Position numbers and translations under genes: made by a program
Shown here: one piece after another, positions 1-10,652 of the stretch
Layout of the letters: each line of letters opens with the position of its first letter
Numbering within the stretch: position 1 is the first letter of the stretch
Assembly: GCA_031841125.1 (NCBI GenBank)
Contig: CM063107.1
Location: 68,025,814 to 68,089,813 of the forward strand
Length of the DNA stretch: 64,000 nt
Reading direction: 5' to 3'
DNA from: Acanthococcus lagerstroemiae
Lineage: Eukaryota; Arthropoda; Insecta; Hemiptera; Eriococcidae
Notes under the pieces: model-generated
What the model was told of the DNA's origin: nothing
The model's database searches: none
Seen by the model: the letters and a program-made list of their open reading frames with translations, nothing else

Positions 1-1170
1 AAAAAAAACACTGCGGGTTGCCTACCCTGCCCCTTAATTGATCAATTCTCCAGGGGTAGCCTACCCTCAAACGGGGGTTCACGGTTGAAGAGGGAGCTCC
101 TGAAGGGGAAGTAGGGTCTCTGTGGGCGCGTGGGCTGTGGTCGGAGATGGAGGCCCTGGGTGAGTTGGGGGTTAAGATGAGTAAGAGGACCTGGTGGAGA
201 AAAAAGTCCTTGGTGAGAGAGGGTACTGGGGAGAGAAATGGCCATAGTGCGGGAGGGGCTAATGGCGGGGAGTGGTTCTGAGTGGGGAGGGCTCTCGGGG
301 GGATGGGTGATCGTGGTTGTGAGAGCTCCTGGGTGGATGGCCAGGAATCTTTGAGGGGGTCGGAGGACCATAGTGAGGACAGGGGCTGTGAAGGGAGTTA
401 AAGCCCAGAAGGTAGTGGTGGGTGAGGGGTCCTGGTGGGGAGAAAATCCTTGGTAGGAGAGGGTGGCCACTGAGGAAGGAGGAGGTAGTGGGGAGTGAGG
501 GTCCTGGAGGGACCGTAAAACTTTGGTAGATAAAGGCCCGGAGATGTAAGAGGTACTCATGGTGGAGGAGGGAGCTTCTGAAGGGGAGGAAAACCACGGT
601 GGTGGCGGAGACTGTAGAGTGAGATAACGGACCCGGGCTGGGGGGTAGTGGTGAGTAAGAGGTTCTAGTGGAGGAGGAAGTCTTTGGTGAGAGTGGCGGC
701 CGGGAAGGCAAATGAAGGCCGTAGTGCGCAAAGTTCTGGTCCCGGGAAGGGAGTCTTGAGGAAGGGTTCTTGTGGGGGAGGGGTGGTCATGGTAGTGGAA
801 GATCCTGGTTGGAGGACCAGGGGATCTTTGAGGTGGTTGAGCGAGGAGGCCGCAGGGTGATGGAGCCGCGGAAGAGAAAGGCTGTAGAGAGGGACTAAGC
901 CCGCCCTTGGGGAGGGAGTAGAGACTGCGGATTGCCTACCCTGCCCCACTAATTGCTCATTTCTCCAAGGGGAGCCTACCCCTAGGATGTGGTTCATGGT
1001 GGAGATAGCTCCAGAATGGGGAGGAGATCTATGGGGGCGTGGTCCTGGGTGTTGGGGGTAATGGTGAGTAAAAGGTCCTGGTAGGAGAGGAAGTCCTGGG
1101 TGAAAGAGGGACCGGGGATGGAAATAAAAGCCAATGTGTGGGAGGGGCTGGTGGCGGGAAAGGTGTGACT
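1..1170. repeat. G-rich satellite-like direct repeats
   Basis: The plus strand is strongly G/purine-rich and built of imperfect direct repeats. The block starting with TGCCTACCCTGCCCC near 20 recurs near 933, so about 12-268 is repeated at about 922-1168 (offset about 910 bp). Shorter sub-repeats carrying GAGTAAGAGG followed by CCTGGTGG recur near 177, 419, 651 and 1062, an approximate 235-bp spacing for the first three. The long proline-rich minus-strand reading frames here follow from the base bias and are not genes. The array may extend left of the window. Many GGGG runs could form G-quadruplexes. Confidence 0.75.
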
Positions 1171-1289
1171 TTTATTCTTGAAGGTATAGAAACCTATCAG
1201 TTATTTGTGCAACTGGTGTTGTCACAAAAACCCTCGATAAGGGAAAAAAGAAAGGAACTCTGACTGGAAGAGTGAGAAACTTGTGAACC

Positions 1290-1391
1290 CGCGAAGCGCA
1301 AAGCGTCGAGCTAGGCCGGGGCCGACACGAGTAAAGCGAGTGACAGCGGGGGGTTGGGCCGCGAAGCGGCCAGGAGGCGAAGCTCCCTAGT
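1290..1391 (+). other. GC-rich hairpin cluster ending in CTAGT (possible Helitron 3' end)
   Basis: A GC-rich island in AT-rich DNA holds small stem-loops, GGCCGC-GAA-GCGGCC near 1359 and GGAG-GCGAAG-CTCC near 1373, followed by CTAG at 1387-1390 and then T. Helitrons classically end in a GC hairpin followed by CTRR inserted before a T, so this could be a Helitron 3' terminus. No Rep or helicase coding is visible upstream and no 5' end was located; it may be unrelated simple hairpin DNA. Confidence 0.35.
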
Positions 1392-1474
1392 ACATAATCA
1401 TTATTTCAGACCCCTAAAGAGGGCGACTCAAAGGATCCTTGCCCGGGTGAGGATTTTTCCTTGAGCCGGCCCTG

Positions 1475-1613
1475 CAAGGGCGCAAATAGGCAAAATACTC
1501 TCTTGCTGAAACTCTACATTCACAGAGGCGGCAAGAGATATTCCTGCACCCGTGTACATTATTTTGTCTATTCGCGCCCTTGGAGTGAACTGGGTGATGT
1601 CAGTTTTCATTCT
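1475..1613. mobile_element. Foldback MITE, copy 1 (AAGGGCGCAAATAGGC ends)
   Basis: The left end CAAGGGCGCAAATAGGCAAA near 1475 is repeated inverted as CTATTCGCGCCCTTG at 1568-1582. The internal motif GAGATATTCCTGCACC is shared with the better-preserved copy at 46641-46882. The right arm extends to about 1613 (ACTGACATCACCC in reverse), matching the outer arm of the second copy. No coding capacity. Probably a non-autonomous hairpin element; superfamily not assigned. Confidence 0.7.
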
Positions 1614-2045
1614 AACCTGTTCATATATGGGAGAGAACGAAGTGAGAAGTAATTTTTCAAAAAGTGTTATGTCCGCAAAATCAGTTTTTTTTTTTTTTTT
1701 TTTTTTTTGAAACACACGAAAAACGGTTTAGAAAATGCATTAGTCTTACAAACGACGGAAATCTTTGAACTTAAATATCTCGGTTGCTGTGCTTAGAATT
1801 ATCGGGGCCGGCCTGCTGTATCCAATGTATTTCGAACATGCTCTTGAACTAACAACAGCAGTGCCAATTTTGCTTCAGAACTTGCTTTCTCATCTCTACA
1901 GTACGATTCCTCTATCGCCCTCCCTCTCCTACTGAAACCACAATTATAATACGTATTGAATTTTTTGTATTTAACTGCTTTCCTGAAGACTTTGATTACA
2001 GACAGATGAATAATTTTTCGATTTCGCCCACGTATAACATTCTGA
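1614..2045. other. Non-coding stretch with poly(T) tract
   Basis: A pure T run of more than 20 bases lies at about 1685-1708 and could be a minus-strand poly(A) tail. The plus strand from about 1850 may be decayed LINE sequence preceding the fragment that begins at 2046, but the reading frame there is too broken to follow. Confidence 0.4.
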
Positions 2046-2551
2046 ATTCCTAAAAACTCGCTGTCAACTCTCCTAGCCACACGAAATTTCCACAAAAAGA
2101 AACAACATCCCATCTCCCAAAAGATAGTACAAATGCTATCGTCTTCAAACAAAGAATTCACTTTATGTTGGACCTCCTCCCACTCTAACATTCCTCAAAA
2201 CGAAATAGCCGATGAAACCGCTAAACTTTTTCCTTGAACATTTCTCCAATCCCTAACATTCCAATCCCGATATCAGGCGTCAAAAAATCAGTAAACCATT
2301 CGTGCACAAATGCATCCAACGACACTGGGATCAAGTCCTACCAACCAACAAACTAAAATCCATAAAAATTAAAGTTCACTCCTAGGAAACATCCTATCAA
2401 AAGTCCAGAAAAGATGAAGTAATACCTACTTTTCAGACTAAGAACTGGACACTCCGCTCTCACTCAGAGCTACATCATGAACAAACTGCACCAACCAACC
2501 TGCGATACATGTAATACTCCTCTCTCCATTAACCACGTAATTACCCAATGC
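2046..2551 (+). pseudogene. Decayed non-LTR retrotransposon: RNase H end and C-terminal zinc knuckle
   Basis: Two open segments carry typical LINE C-terminal sequence. Segment 2046-2237 reads through FTLCWTSSHSNIPQNEIADE, the final part of a retrotransposon RNase H domain (the W-x-SH-x-GI-GNE-AD signature, with the usual Gly residues lost), and stops at 2235. Segment 2429-2551, in another frame, reads LFRLRTGHSALTQSY and then a C-x2-C-x7-H-x4-C knuckle ending at NHVITQC. These two blocks occur in this order in I/Jockey-type LINEs that carry RNase H. The material between them is frameshifted. No EN or RT domain of this element is present, so it is a dead 5'-truncated copy on the plus strand. 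A second, different LINE piece follows at 2590. Confidence 0.85.
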
Positions 2552-2589
2552 GCAAAAATCAAATCCCAGCGAAACACACATATCCCAAA

Positions 2590-2840
2590 CTCAACATTGG
2601 GGTGATTCTAGATGCAAAACTTACGTATAAGGATCACCCATCTAACATCGCATTGAAATCAAACAAAAGGGTGGGTCTTATAATCAGGAGTGGACGAAAT
2701 TACATTGATGTTGATACGCTCAAAGTACTATATTTCTCACTTGTGAGATCCCATTTAGAATTTGCGTCATTAGTCTGGAACCCAACAACGCAAAAGGGAG
2801 TGAAATTGATTGAGAAAATCCATTTTTATTCCACAATCCG
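2590..2840 (+). pseudogene. Non-LTR reverse transcriptase fragment (post-palm/thumb region)
   Basis: The frame reads LNIGVILDAKLTYKDH, then KRVGLIIRSGR, then VLYFSLVRSHLEFASLVWNP and LIEKIH. This order (LGVxLD..L.F..H, then LxFxxLVRSxLEYxSxVWxP, then IExIQ) is the region downstream of the catalytic palm in Jockey/CR1-type reverse transcriptases. The palm itself (the YADD box) is absent, so the fragment is inactive. It directly follows the RNase H and zinc-knuckle fragment. Because this segment lies upstream of RNase H in an intact element, its order is reversed relative to a normal LINE, so two copies or a rearrangement must be involved. The frame opens at an ATG at 2548 by chance and closes at 2880. 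Confidence 0.85.
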
Positions 2841-2878
2841 ATCAACGTGGGACAAACTGGGGTCTTCAAAAGGCAAGT

Positions 2879-3007
2879 AGAGATGCTGAATTGAGGAATA
2901 CATTCACTCTCATTTTTCTCTTTTTTTTTTCTTTTTCGGAAAGAATGAAGATGAGCCCATTCTGAATGGGAAAAGAATGAATGTTTTCCCCTTAATTCGG
3001 CATCTCT
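2879..3007. mobile_element. Short foldback element
   Basis: The start AGAGATGCTGAATTGAGG is mirrored by CCTTAATTCGGCATCTCT at 2990-3007, giving inverted arms of about 33 bp that continue through ACATTCA on both sides. The middle is pyrimidine-rich. No target duplication is evident. It lies just after the LINE fragment's stop codon. Confidence 0.6.
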
Positions 3008-4340
3008 GACGGCAAGGTCTCGTCTTCTTCGGGAGGGGGGGGGACTCCCATTAAGCATGACTAGAGTTAAACTTGAAATTTTTTATGGAAAGATCACTGA
3101 AATAGGAGTTTTTGGGTCGATGATTTCGAAAATTTCACCAGAAGATTCTTCTTCTTAAACCCTGAATTGACTTTCAGAGTCCTCTATTCTTGGCAAATTG
3201 AGTGACAAATCAAAATACAAGCAGTTTTTCGCATCGCTGAATTCGAAATCTTCTATGAGCTTTCTTATTAAACTGCGATTTGGGCCCCAAAATTCAAAAT
3301 TGATTTTTAGGAAATCGAACAAAGTATCAGAATTTTCTGGGTTGCTGAATTCGAAAATTCCTTCAAATTCCTCTTGGATTCCCGATTTAGGCTTCAAAAG
3401 CTGAAACCGGTTCCAGAAGTGATTAAAATTGACTTCCCGGCAACCGAATCAAATATCGAAATGGGGAAGGGGGAGGATAGGTCGCCTAATTTGAAAATCC
3501 CAGCAACGCGATAAATTTTCGATACTGACTCTTGGGTAGGCCCCAAACACCAAAATGAGAATCGAAATTGAACGAACTTGATTTAATCTTTCAACATTTT
3601 CATAATCATCAAATTACCGAAACTTAAATTTGAGGAAAAATTTCAAAATCATCCAAGTATGAGTTATTATAAGGGGAACATTCAAGTGTTTAAAAACCAA
3701 AAACTATGAAATTGAACCAAAATTCGGAATTACAATAGTCGATGTTTCAACTGATTACTTGGACTTTCAACGTCAATTAATTTTTGTCAATCTTTGCGAT
3801 GGAGTTCAAATGTTGGCTCGTAAAGATGCAAGCTTTAATGTGTTTTTTCTTCAACATCACACGCAAAAATTGCCATTTAACCTGAGAATGATGAAGTCCA
3901 ATCAAAGGGCTTAAGGGGTATTACTAAATTTGTAACCGCCCCCTCCCCACCTAAAACAAGAAAATGGAAATAAAACAACTTTCACTTCGATAGTTCAATC
4001 ATTTTTTATAAAATCATACGCTGCTTTTGACAATTCGGCATTTGACGATTTAACCTTTTCTCAAGAGATTAGGATGTTTGTTTGTAATGATGGAAATGAA
4101 TCAGCCAGCATTAGCATTTTCAAAAACAGTCTGTTAATTTGAATATAAGATTGTAAGAACTCTCCACTTCAATAGTCTACTCGATTTGTAAAAACTAATT
4201 AGTGCTTGTCCATTTCGATTTATGGGGTCTTTTAAGCTTGAATCAGATTCAAAATTTAGCTATGTTCGAATTCAACTACAATTAAGGTCAGTAATTAATG
4301 TCGATAGTCTATCCGCTTTGGGATCCCATTCCAAGTTCTG
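3008..4340. other. No recognisable feature
   Basis: AT-rich non-coding sequence. Overlapping reading frames on both strands at 3155-3404 show no family motif. A short C/G run at 3946-3957 is the only compositional oddity. Confidence 0.5.
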
Positions 4341-4698
4341 GAGTGGGACGTACCGAAGAGTTTTTTCTGCGGGAAAGGGAGGCGGGGGTAAAATTGTGAA
4401 AGTTCCAACTGACTCAACTCAAAATTCCCAAGTATCAAAGCAAAAAAATAAAACTTGTGACCTGTTGGATTTCTTCAACTGACTCAACTCAAAATTCCCA
4501 AGTATGAATGCAAAAGAAGAAAAACCTTTTGACTTATTGGGTTTTCCCAACCTCAACTCAATTCCCAAACATCAAAGCAAAAAGAAAGAAAAAAAAAAAA
4601 AAAACTTTTAAGTTTTAAGTTGTTGGATTTTTTCAACTCGCCTGACTGAAATGGTAAATTTTCCCGTTGCCCACTGTCCCTTTATCGGTACGTCCCTG
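4341..4698 (+). mobile_element. TIR repeat, GGGACGTACCGA family, copy 1
   Basis: The left end GGGACGTACCGAAGAG near 4345 is mirrored by TCGGTACGTCCCTG at 4685-4698. The interior has partial tandem repetition of about 90 bp units (CTCAACTCAAAATTCCCAAG near 4413 and 4484, with a weaker third copy near 4552). Related copies lie at 62794-63039 and, inverted, at 55945-56106. No coding capacity; CAG-type ends suggest a non-autonomous hAT-like element, but no 8-bp duplication is visible. Confidence 0.65.
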
Positions 4699-4915
4699 CC
4701 CCCAATAATTTGGCAGTTGCCAAATTTTGAAACAGTTCATTTGAATTTTTCATTTTCTAAGAACTTTTTTGTTTGTTTGTTTTTTGTTTTTTTTTTTCAA
4801 TTAAAAAATATTTTAATTAAAAAATCGACAAATTTTTAGTTAAAGAAAAATATTTGTCGGCAAATTTTCCTTCTCCGCCCCCCCCCCAAAAAAAAACAAA
4901 CTGAAAGTCAAGTTT
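4699..4915 (+). repeat. Dispersed repeat (CCCCAATAATTTGGCAG family), copy 1
   Basis: Sequence from CCCCAATAATTTGGCAG through TTTGAATTTTTCATTTT to CTGAAAGTCAAGTTTCGT matches 53697-53935 in the same orientation with small indels in T-rich tracts. It abuts the TIR repeat on its left, so one may have inserted next to or into the other. Confidence 0.7.
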
Positions 4916-5886
4916 CGTCTCTAGGTCTACGATACGCAGGTCTGAGATTGAGGGTAGGCTTGGGTAAGTTGCGCCTACCCAAATAAAATTGAGGGTAGGT
5001 CACAGCCCACCCAAAAGACTTTACAAAAAACCTGTAAATGTAACAGTTATTTACATGCAACTATAGTGTAAAAAAAAGAAATTGAAAAATGCGTTTCCAG
5101 TTCACATTTTGCAAAATGACAAACGAGGCGAAGCCGAGTGAAACAAAACACACGTAAAACTCATTTTCCATATTTTTGCACGGACATAGTACAATATTTT
5201 ACTGTAAAAAGGGATTACTCGTATTCAATGGGAAATTCCAGGGCGAACAAATTTAGTTCTTTCCAATTTTTCATTAAAATCGATAGTTCTCGAGCTAATC
5301 GGCAAAAACTGCACTAATGATATACATCCTTCACACCAAAATACACAAAATACGAATGCAGTGCTCCTATAGTGATAAAATATCCCTACCACGGAATAAA
5401 CCACACATATTAATACACACGGCCAATATGAAGTGAAATGACTTGTTTTTGTACGTGTGTCATGCAGGCAGTCTACTTGTTAGAAATAGTTGGCCTTTAG
5501 ACCATACTATGGTCTAAGAGTTGGCGTAGGCTGTCAATTTTTTTTTACTTTCTCCAACGTTATTCTACATGTATTCTATGTCAAATATGTAGAAAACGTA
5601 GAAAAAGTATTAAAAATATAAAGTGATAACAGCTATTTGTATTAGCACAGGTCGCTCCTGTTGTCCCTGTTGTGAGGCTCCTGCTTTGTTCCTGCTCTTA
5701 AGCTGCAGATGGATACAAAAGCTGCGAGCTGGTATTCTGAAGCCTGCGGTCAGCAGGGTTTGAAACGGCCTGGTCCGGAAGATACTCGATTTCTAGTGGT
5801 TAATAACTCAAATTTTTTTGCTTTTACACATAGTCAACTACAACGACATAATTTACAGATTATTATTCTACATTTTACTTTACATA
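4916..5886. other. Non-coding; short repeats only
   Basis: Contains a doubled GAGGGTAGG-type motif (4950-5010), a small GGCGAAGCC hairpin near 5119 and a short palindrome AGACCATACTATGGTCT near 5499. No coding signal recognised. Confidence 0.45.
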
Positions 5887-6670
5887 TGTGGCAGTTTCTA
5901 TAAAAAGGGGTAACTTTGTCGATCGATCGAAGTCTCAGTGAACGCGAAAAAAGAAACACAAAATTTTTTGGTCGAAAAAATTAATTTTGAGATTTTGGTT
6001 GATTTCTATAGAAAAAACATCGCAATAACGAAGAGACAAAATTTACGCGCATGAGAGAGGAGTGGGAGAGAGAAAGAGATTATGAAAGAGAATGAGAAAA
6101 GAATGCGAATATCTGCGTTCGCTTCTTCGTGGTTTTTCGGAGCTCACGAATAAATCCGATGTTCTGAATTGTTACCACGCAGAAGAGCAAAAAATTACCT
6201 TTCCAAGAAGCCCTCGTCGAGGCTGGTAACATGATTCCGCGGCGAGTTGGGGCCGCTTGACGGAGTGGGAGAAAAAGGTGTGTCTAACTTTAAATGCGTT
6301 TTTCCCAAAAACGTGTTTTCGCGCGTTCTCGTTACACTCATCTTTGGCCCCTTGTATCTCCGGAACAAAAAACGCTAAAATTCCCGCCGAGAGCTCGTTG
6401 GAATGGGCATTCATTCCTCTATTACTAGGGCTCTATAGTTTCACCTGGGTATACTAAGCCGCCATTTTGGTTCATACTGCGCCCGTGGATGCCGAATCCG
6501 ACTATGCGGAGCGTAACGCGTAGTCAATTCGGCATCGACGGGCGCAGTACGAACCAAAATGGTGGCTTAGTATACCCAGGTGAAACTATAGAGCCCTACT
6601 ATTACATACTGTCTGTAACTCAAAATTCGTCGGATCGACAAAGTTACCCTTTTTTATAAAAACTGCCACA
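5887..6670. mobile_element. TIR element (TGTGGCAGTTT ends), copy 1
   Basis: The left end TGTGGCAGTTTCTATAAAAA at 5887 is mirrored by TTTTTATAAAAACTGCCACA at 6651-6670. The TIRs extend about 38 bp through AACTTTGTCGATC. The first 310 bp (to about 6210) recur inverted at 63687-64000 at the window edge. The interior holds a G/A-rich stretch (6050-6100) and an unrelated foldback at 6426-6598. No transposase-like ORF, so non-autonomous; no target duplication found. Confidence 0.75.
6426..6598. mobile_element. Foldback MITE flanked by CTATTAC duplication
   Basis: The left arm TAGGGCTCTATAGTTTCACC and its inverted partner GGTGAAACTATAGAGCCCTA bound a 173-bp element. The arms are about 75 bp and nearly perfect (differences near CCGCC/CCACC and TGGATG/TCGATG). 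The 7-bp direct repeat CTATTAC stands immediately outside both ends (6419-6425 and 6599-6605), as expected of a target-site duplication. It is nested in the larger TIR element. A 7-bp duplication is unusual; superfamily unassigned. Confidence 0.9.
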
Positions 6671-8435
6671 TTATTCTTCGTATTCTACATATAAAAGGAG
6701 AAAATGATATTCTACGCGTAAAATTCCATCTCTGATCAGCGTTTGGTGAAGCCAATCTCAGGCCTAACGATACGTCTCACTGGTCTTTGATGTGTTGTAT
6801 CTATGTCCCTTCATCGATCTATGGCCTTAGAAGTGTTAGGAATCCATTCGTATTCGTCAGAAAGCCATCAAAAATGAAAATCGGCAAAGTCACCCCGATT
6901 TACGGTATGAAATTTTATTTTTTTTTTTAAGTAGAATACAGTCTAAACTTGTAGGCGGATCAATTACGGCGGGGGAAAAATGATTTTAGTCATAACTATT
7001 GCGCACCACTGACAAAGCGGATGGTAATTCAGCTAGTAAATAAATGAATACATTTCGCTCTTTACACTTTCGCAGTGCGAGACTTACGGTTGAGAAATTA
7101 TTGAGGAAAAACTGCGGAAGGAAACACTCATGACCCTGTGGGAGTCTCGACGTAGAGGGTTCGATACTGACAACATTTCATAAAATATTCCTCAGGATTT
7201 ACATAGTAGAACATTTGCATTAAGAAATGCAGTGTACCTTCCCATATTATGCTACTAGCATCCCGAAGGGAGTTTTCTCAACGTAAGAAATCCTCGCAGA
7301 AAAATCTAAAGGTACACGAACTTTGGTTTTCCCGGTCCTGCTTGGTCCCACTCCGCCCCTGTACACTCGGAAAAGGCAATCAAACTCTATCACTCTAGTA
7401 TTTCGAAATATACGCGTAACCAAATTAGGAAGTTGGAAGTATTATAATGTATTCGTTTCGTTCAGATCAGACAACACGAAAATGTCATTACCGGCTGCAA
7501 GTATAAAAACAGAAATTCGAGCATTTTGTCTTTCTCGATTCCGATTTGTCGAGGTACCTGAAATATAAGTGAGCGTATCGTCTCACGAATTATTCCTCTC
7601 CTCTGGTTGTATCAGTAAGCTAATTTTTTGAAAGCTTTTCAATTTATATCTAGTCTCTCTGATAAATGTGAACCCGCTAACTTCAACGCAGGGCTGACGG
7701 GCGCACAACTCGCAGGTTTTGATTTTCAAACGACCGGAGCAGATTCTCGACGGTATTCGGCGGAAACGGCGAGTACGTCTCTCTGTGCGCCGACGACCAT
7801 AATCTTTTCCAAAAATGAGCTGTCGCGTATTCGGTTACTGTCAAAGAAGTATTTCTCATAGCTGTATTAAAGGCGCCGAGCGTAGTGTAGGATTGCAGAA
7901 CAGAGTCTTTCAACAACAGAGAAATCAAATACGAATAGATAAAATTTCTCGCATTTCACCAGCTCTAGCTTAATTAAATTCTGCTCGGACGAAACGGACC
8001 ATTTCGCGCTGGATATATTTACTGTTGTAAAAAGTGCCCACCGATCCGCGCCGCCTGTCTATCGCAAACGTTAATTAATTATTCGTGATTTTCATTAGAG
8101 GTACACCGAGTTCAAATTTAATCGTCATAAATCAAAATTTGACGAAATTAGGCTGGCGCCGATTGCGATTCGCTCCTCCTGTCTTCGCCACGCAGTTTGA
8201 CTGAATTATACGTTTTCGAAAGCTCACTGCCGAGTCTGGTTAAGTAGACCTGGAACCTAACGACGTTTTGACGATGACTTTGGAGGCTGAAAAGGTACAA
8301 CGCCGTCCTGAGGGACTAGACACTGGCAATACTCGACGCTACTTCGCAACATATCGAACCAATTCGTTCACTGTGATCGGAATCATCACGAGTAGATGCA
8401 TCAGATATGCGAAAATAACGAGCAAGTAACATAAA
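6671..8435. other. No recognisable gene
   Basis: Moderately AT-rich unique-looking sequence. Open frames at 7323-7568, 7628-7861 and 7683-7928 (minus) are about 80 codons and show no family motif; 7700-8340 is a little richer in GC and CpG than its surroundings. Conserved non-coding or exon sequence cannot be excluded. Confidence 0.4.
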
Positions 8436-8545
8436 AGAGCCCGCCCCCCTCCAAATAACAGGGTGTCCATTCTTGTTTGGAAATGATTTTCCCTGACTTT
8501 TCCAAGTTTTCCAGGCTAATTTTTCCAGTTTTGCAGACCCTTAAT
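8436..8545 (+). repeat. AACAGGGTGTCCATTC dispersed repeat, plus copy
   Basis: The run CAAATAACAGGGTGTCCATT, then TTTCCCTGACTTTTCCAAG and CCAGGCTAATTTTTCCAG, recurs as its reverse complement at about 11720-11826, inside the loop of the inner foldback. A third, shorter relative (GGGTGTCCATTCTCTGGAAA) lies near 10588. It abuts the left arm of the large palindrome. Confidence 0.8.
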
Positions 8546-10216
8546 CAATAATTTTTGAGGACTTTCATCAGAAATTTTCGAAAAACAATTCCGATAATTT
8601 CCAAAGAAGATCTTATCGGAAATCTTTTCAAAAAATTTCCCAGTATTTTCCAAGGAATTTAAAAGTTTAATGATTTTCGGAGAATTTCGTGGAAAATTTG
8701 TTTGTAAAATCTCCGATGCTTTTTTTAAGGAATTTCATCGGAAATTTTTGTGAAAAAAAAAACGATAATTCCCGAAGAATCCTATCGGAAATCTTTAGAA
8801 AAAATTACCAATCGATGGCCTGGTTTAAAAAACATGTGAGTCCAAAACAACAAATTTTTCAGGAGAAGCAAAAAACATGATTAAGAATTCACTTTCACTC
8901 TGCTGAGAGAGTCTGATACATATCAGAAGTTACTTCTGCAATAGTTACTTATGATAAATATGTTTTCCATCATTATTTTCCAGCCATTAGCTAATTATGA
9001 GGAATAAAAGTGACTCACGAGGTTTTCACTTCAAAGTTACTGGACTTGCGAGTTTTTCAACTTGAAATTTCCGGACATACGAGGTTTTTATTTGAATAAG
9101 TACTGGACTTACGTGTTTTTCAGCTTGTATGTTAGATTTACGTGTATTCCAAATGATGATGTAAAAAGCTCGTATGTCTGACTTACGTGTTTTTAAATAG
9201 TGGGTGCGCTAGTGTGCACTGCGACTTCTGAGCTTGTTAAATTTAGATGTCTCGATGTTTTTGCCATTAGAAACCACGGAAAACTAATTTTCACCAAAAC
9301 TAGGACTTACCTGTTTTTTAAACCAGGCCATCGCAATGTTTTCCAAAGAATCTCAACAAATTACTTCTAGAAAATTTTCTGGTAAATTTCGAGGAATTTC
9401 ATAGGACGATGGTTTTGAAAAATATTATGAAAAATCGTCACAAAACATGTTCGACGATCTCCGAAGAATTTCATCGAAAATCTTCGGATCCGAGTCCCTT
9501 AAGCAGTAAGAGTAGACAGGCACTCGTGCAGCAGGATAAGTTGCCTACATTATAAGATTTGAGATTGGGATATAAATTAGAGTTGCAAATATGTTGGCAC
9601 GATTGCGTCTTATCAGTGGTCTGAATGGGTAATCATGGAGATTTTTCTATTCAAAAGTACACATGATTACCCATTCATTTCTTCACCGCTAACACCTACA
9701 CAGGTGATTTTGCAGCGCACTGTAGTGCAGGTTTATACCCCAGTTCCTGGCAAGAAATGCGAGACTCCCTTTGAACAGGCACATAGGCAACTCATCCTGA
9801 CAACGAGTAAATGTATTTGCTTGCTCTCGCATTGAAAAGGGCAAAAAGAAAATATGCCCAGTATTCATGGAAAATTGTTTTCGAACAACTTAATTTTACA
9901 CACGAACATGCTGTTTCCTTTTTGTACTTTTTGAAATAATAAATTTTGACTTGCCTCATTCAAGACTGCAATATCTCGTTGAATTTTGAAGATGCCTGGG
10001 GTCAGTTTTATTCGATTTCTAACGGGTTCTTACATAAATTTAGCCAAAAAAGTAAAAATTGAAAAATGCGCCCTTACATAAAACATCTTCGGCATCGTTC
10101 AGAAGAATAAGGTTCAAAAGTTATGATCGATATTTGTTGTTTCATTGACTCCAGTGCTCCCTGGTTACGCACTAAAATAAACGTCAAAGAAGAAGGAAAA
10201 TGGTCAAATAATCGAC
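8546..10216 (+). repeat. Large palindrome, left arm
   Basis: From ATCAATAATTTTTGA at 8546 to ATAATCGAC at 10216 this arm is the reverse complement of 12093-13797. A 66-codon window at 9635-9835 is identical in translation to the minus strand of 12475-12675, and most of the arm differs only by scattered substitutions and a few small indels (for example near 9401 versus 12905). Within the arm, ACTTACGTGTTTTT and variants repeat (9044, 9108, 9133, 9180, 9302), and GATGAAATTCTTCGG-type motifs repeat irregularly. No protein family is recognised. The arm's open frames are short and probably not genes. Confidence 0.93.
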
Positions 10217-10652
10217 AGGTCAAATAATGGGGTGGGAATATTTTGTCAAATAATCCGAATGTCGAATAACCGAAGGTCAAATAATTGGAAGTGTACATTC
10301 TTCCTGAACAATCGCAATATTTCTCATCAAAAATGGCCAATTTTGAATTTAATCGAAAAATTGTGTTCTTTGCGACGCTCTTTGCAATAATTCGTAGGTT
10401 ATTATTTATGTTTCTTCAAAATTCTTGTTTGCAATTAGCATGTTTTTGAATTTTTTTTTCTTGTGGAAATTCTGGTTCAGGCGTGCAAATGTTCCGGAAA
10501 AAAGTCGTATAAAAGTCATATTCTTTAATGGAAAATTTATATTTGATAGATACCCTGATCTTCAATTGTGCCAAAACAACTTATTCAGGGTGTCCATTCT
10601 CTGGAAAACCTGGAAAAGTCCGGGAAAAGCAGAGAATTTTGGAATTTCGAGA
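10217..10652. other. Palindrome spacer, no gene
   Basis: First part of the spacer between the arms. Contains short GGTCAAATAAT-type repetition (10203-10280) and the GGGTGTCCATTC-like segment near 10588. No coding signal. Confidence 0.5.

Noticed and set aside
42..997. Proline/serine-rich ORFs on the minus strand (229, 150 and 110 codons)
   Set aside because: They follow from the G-rich satellite composition; several frames are open at once and repeat with the DNA repeats.
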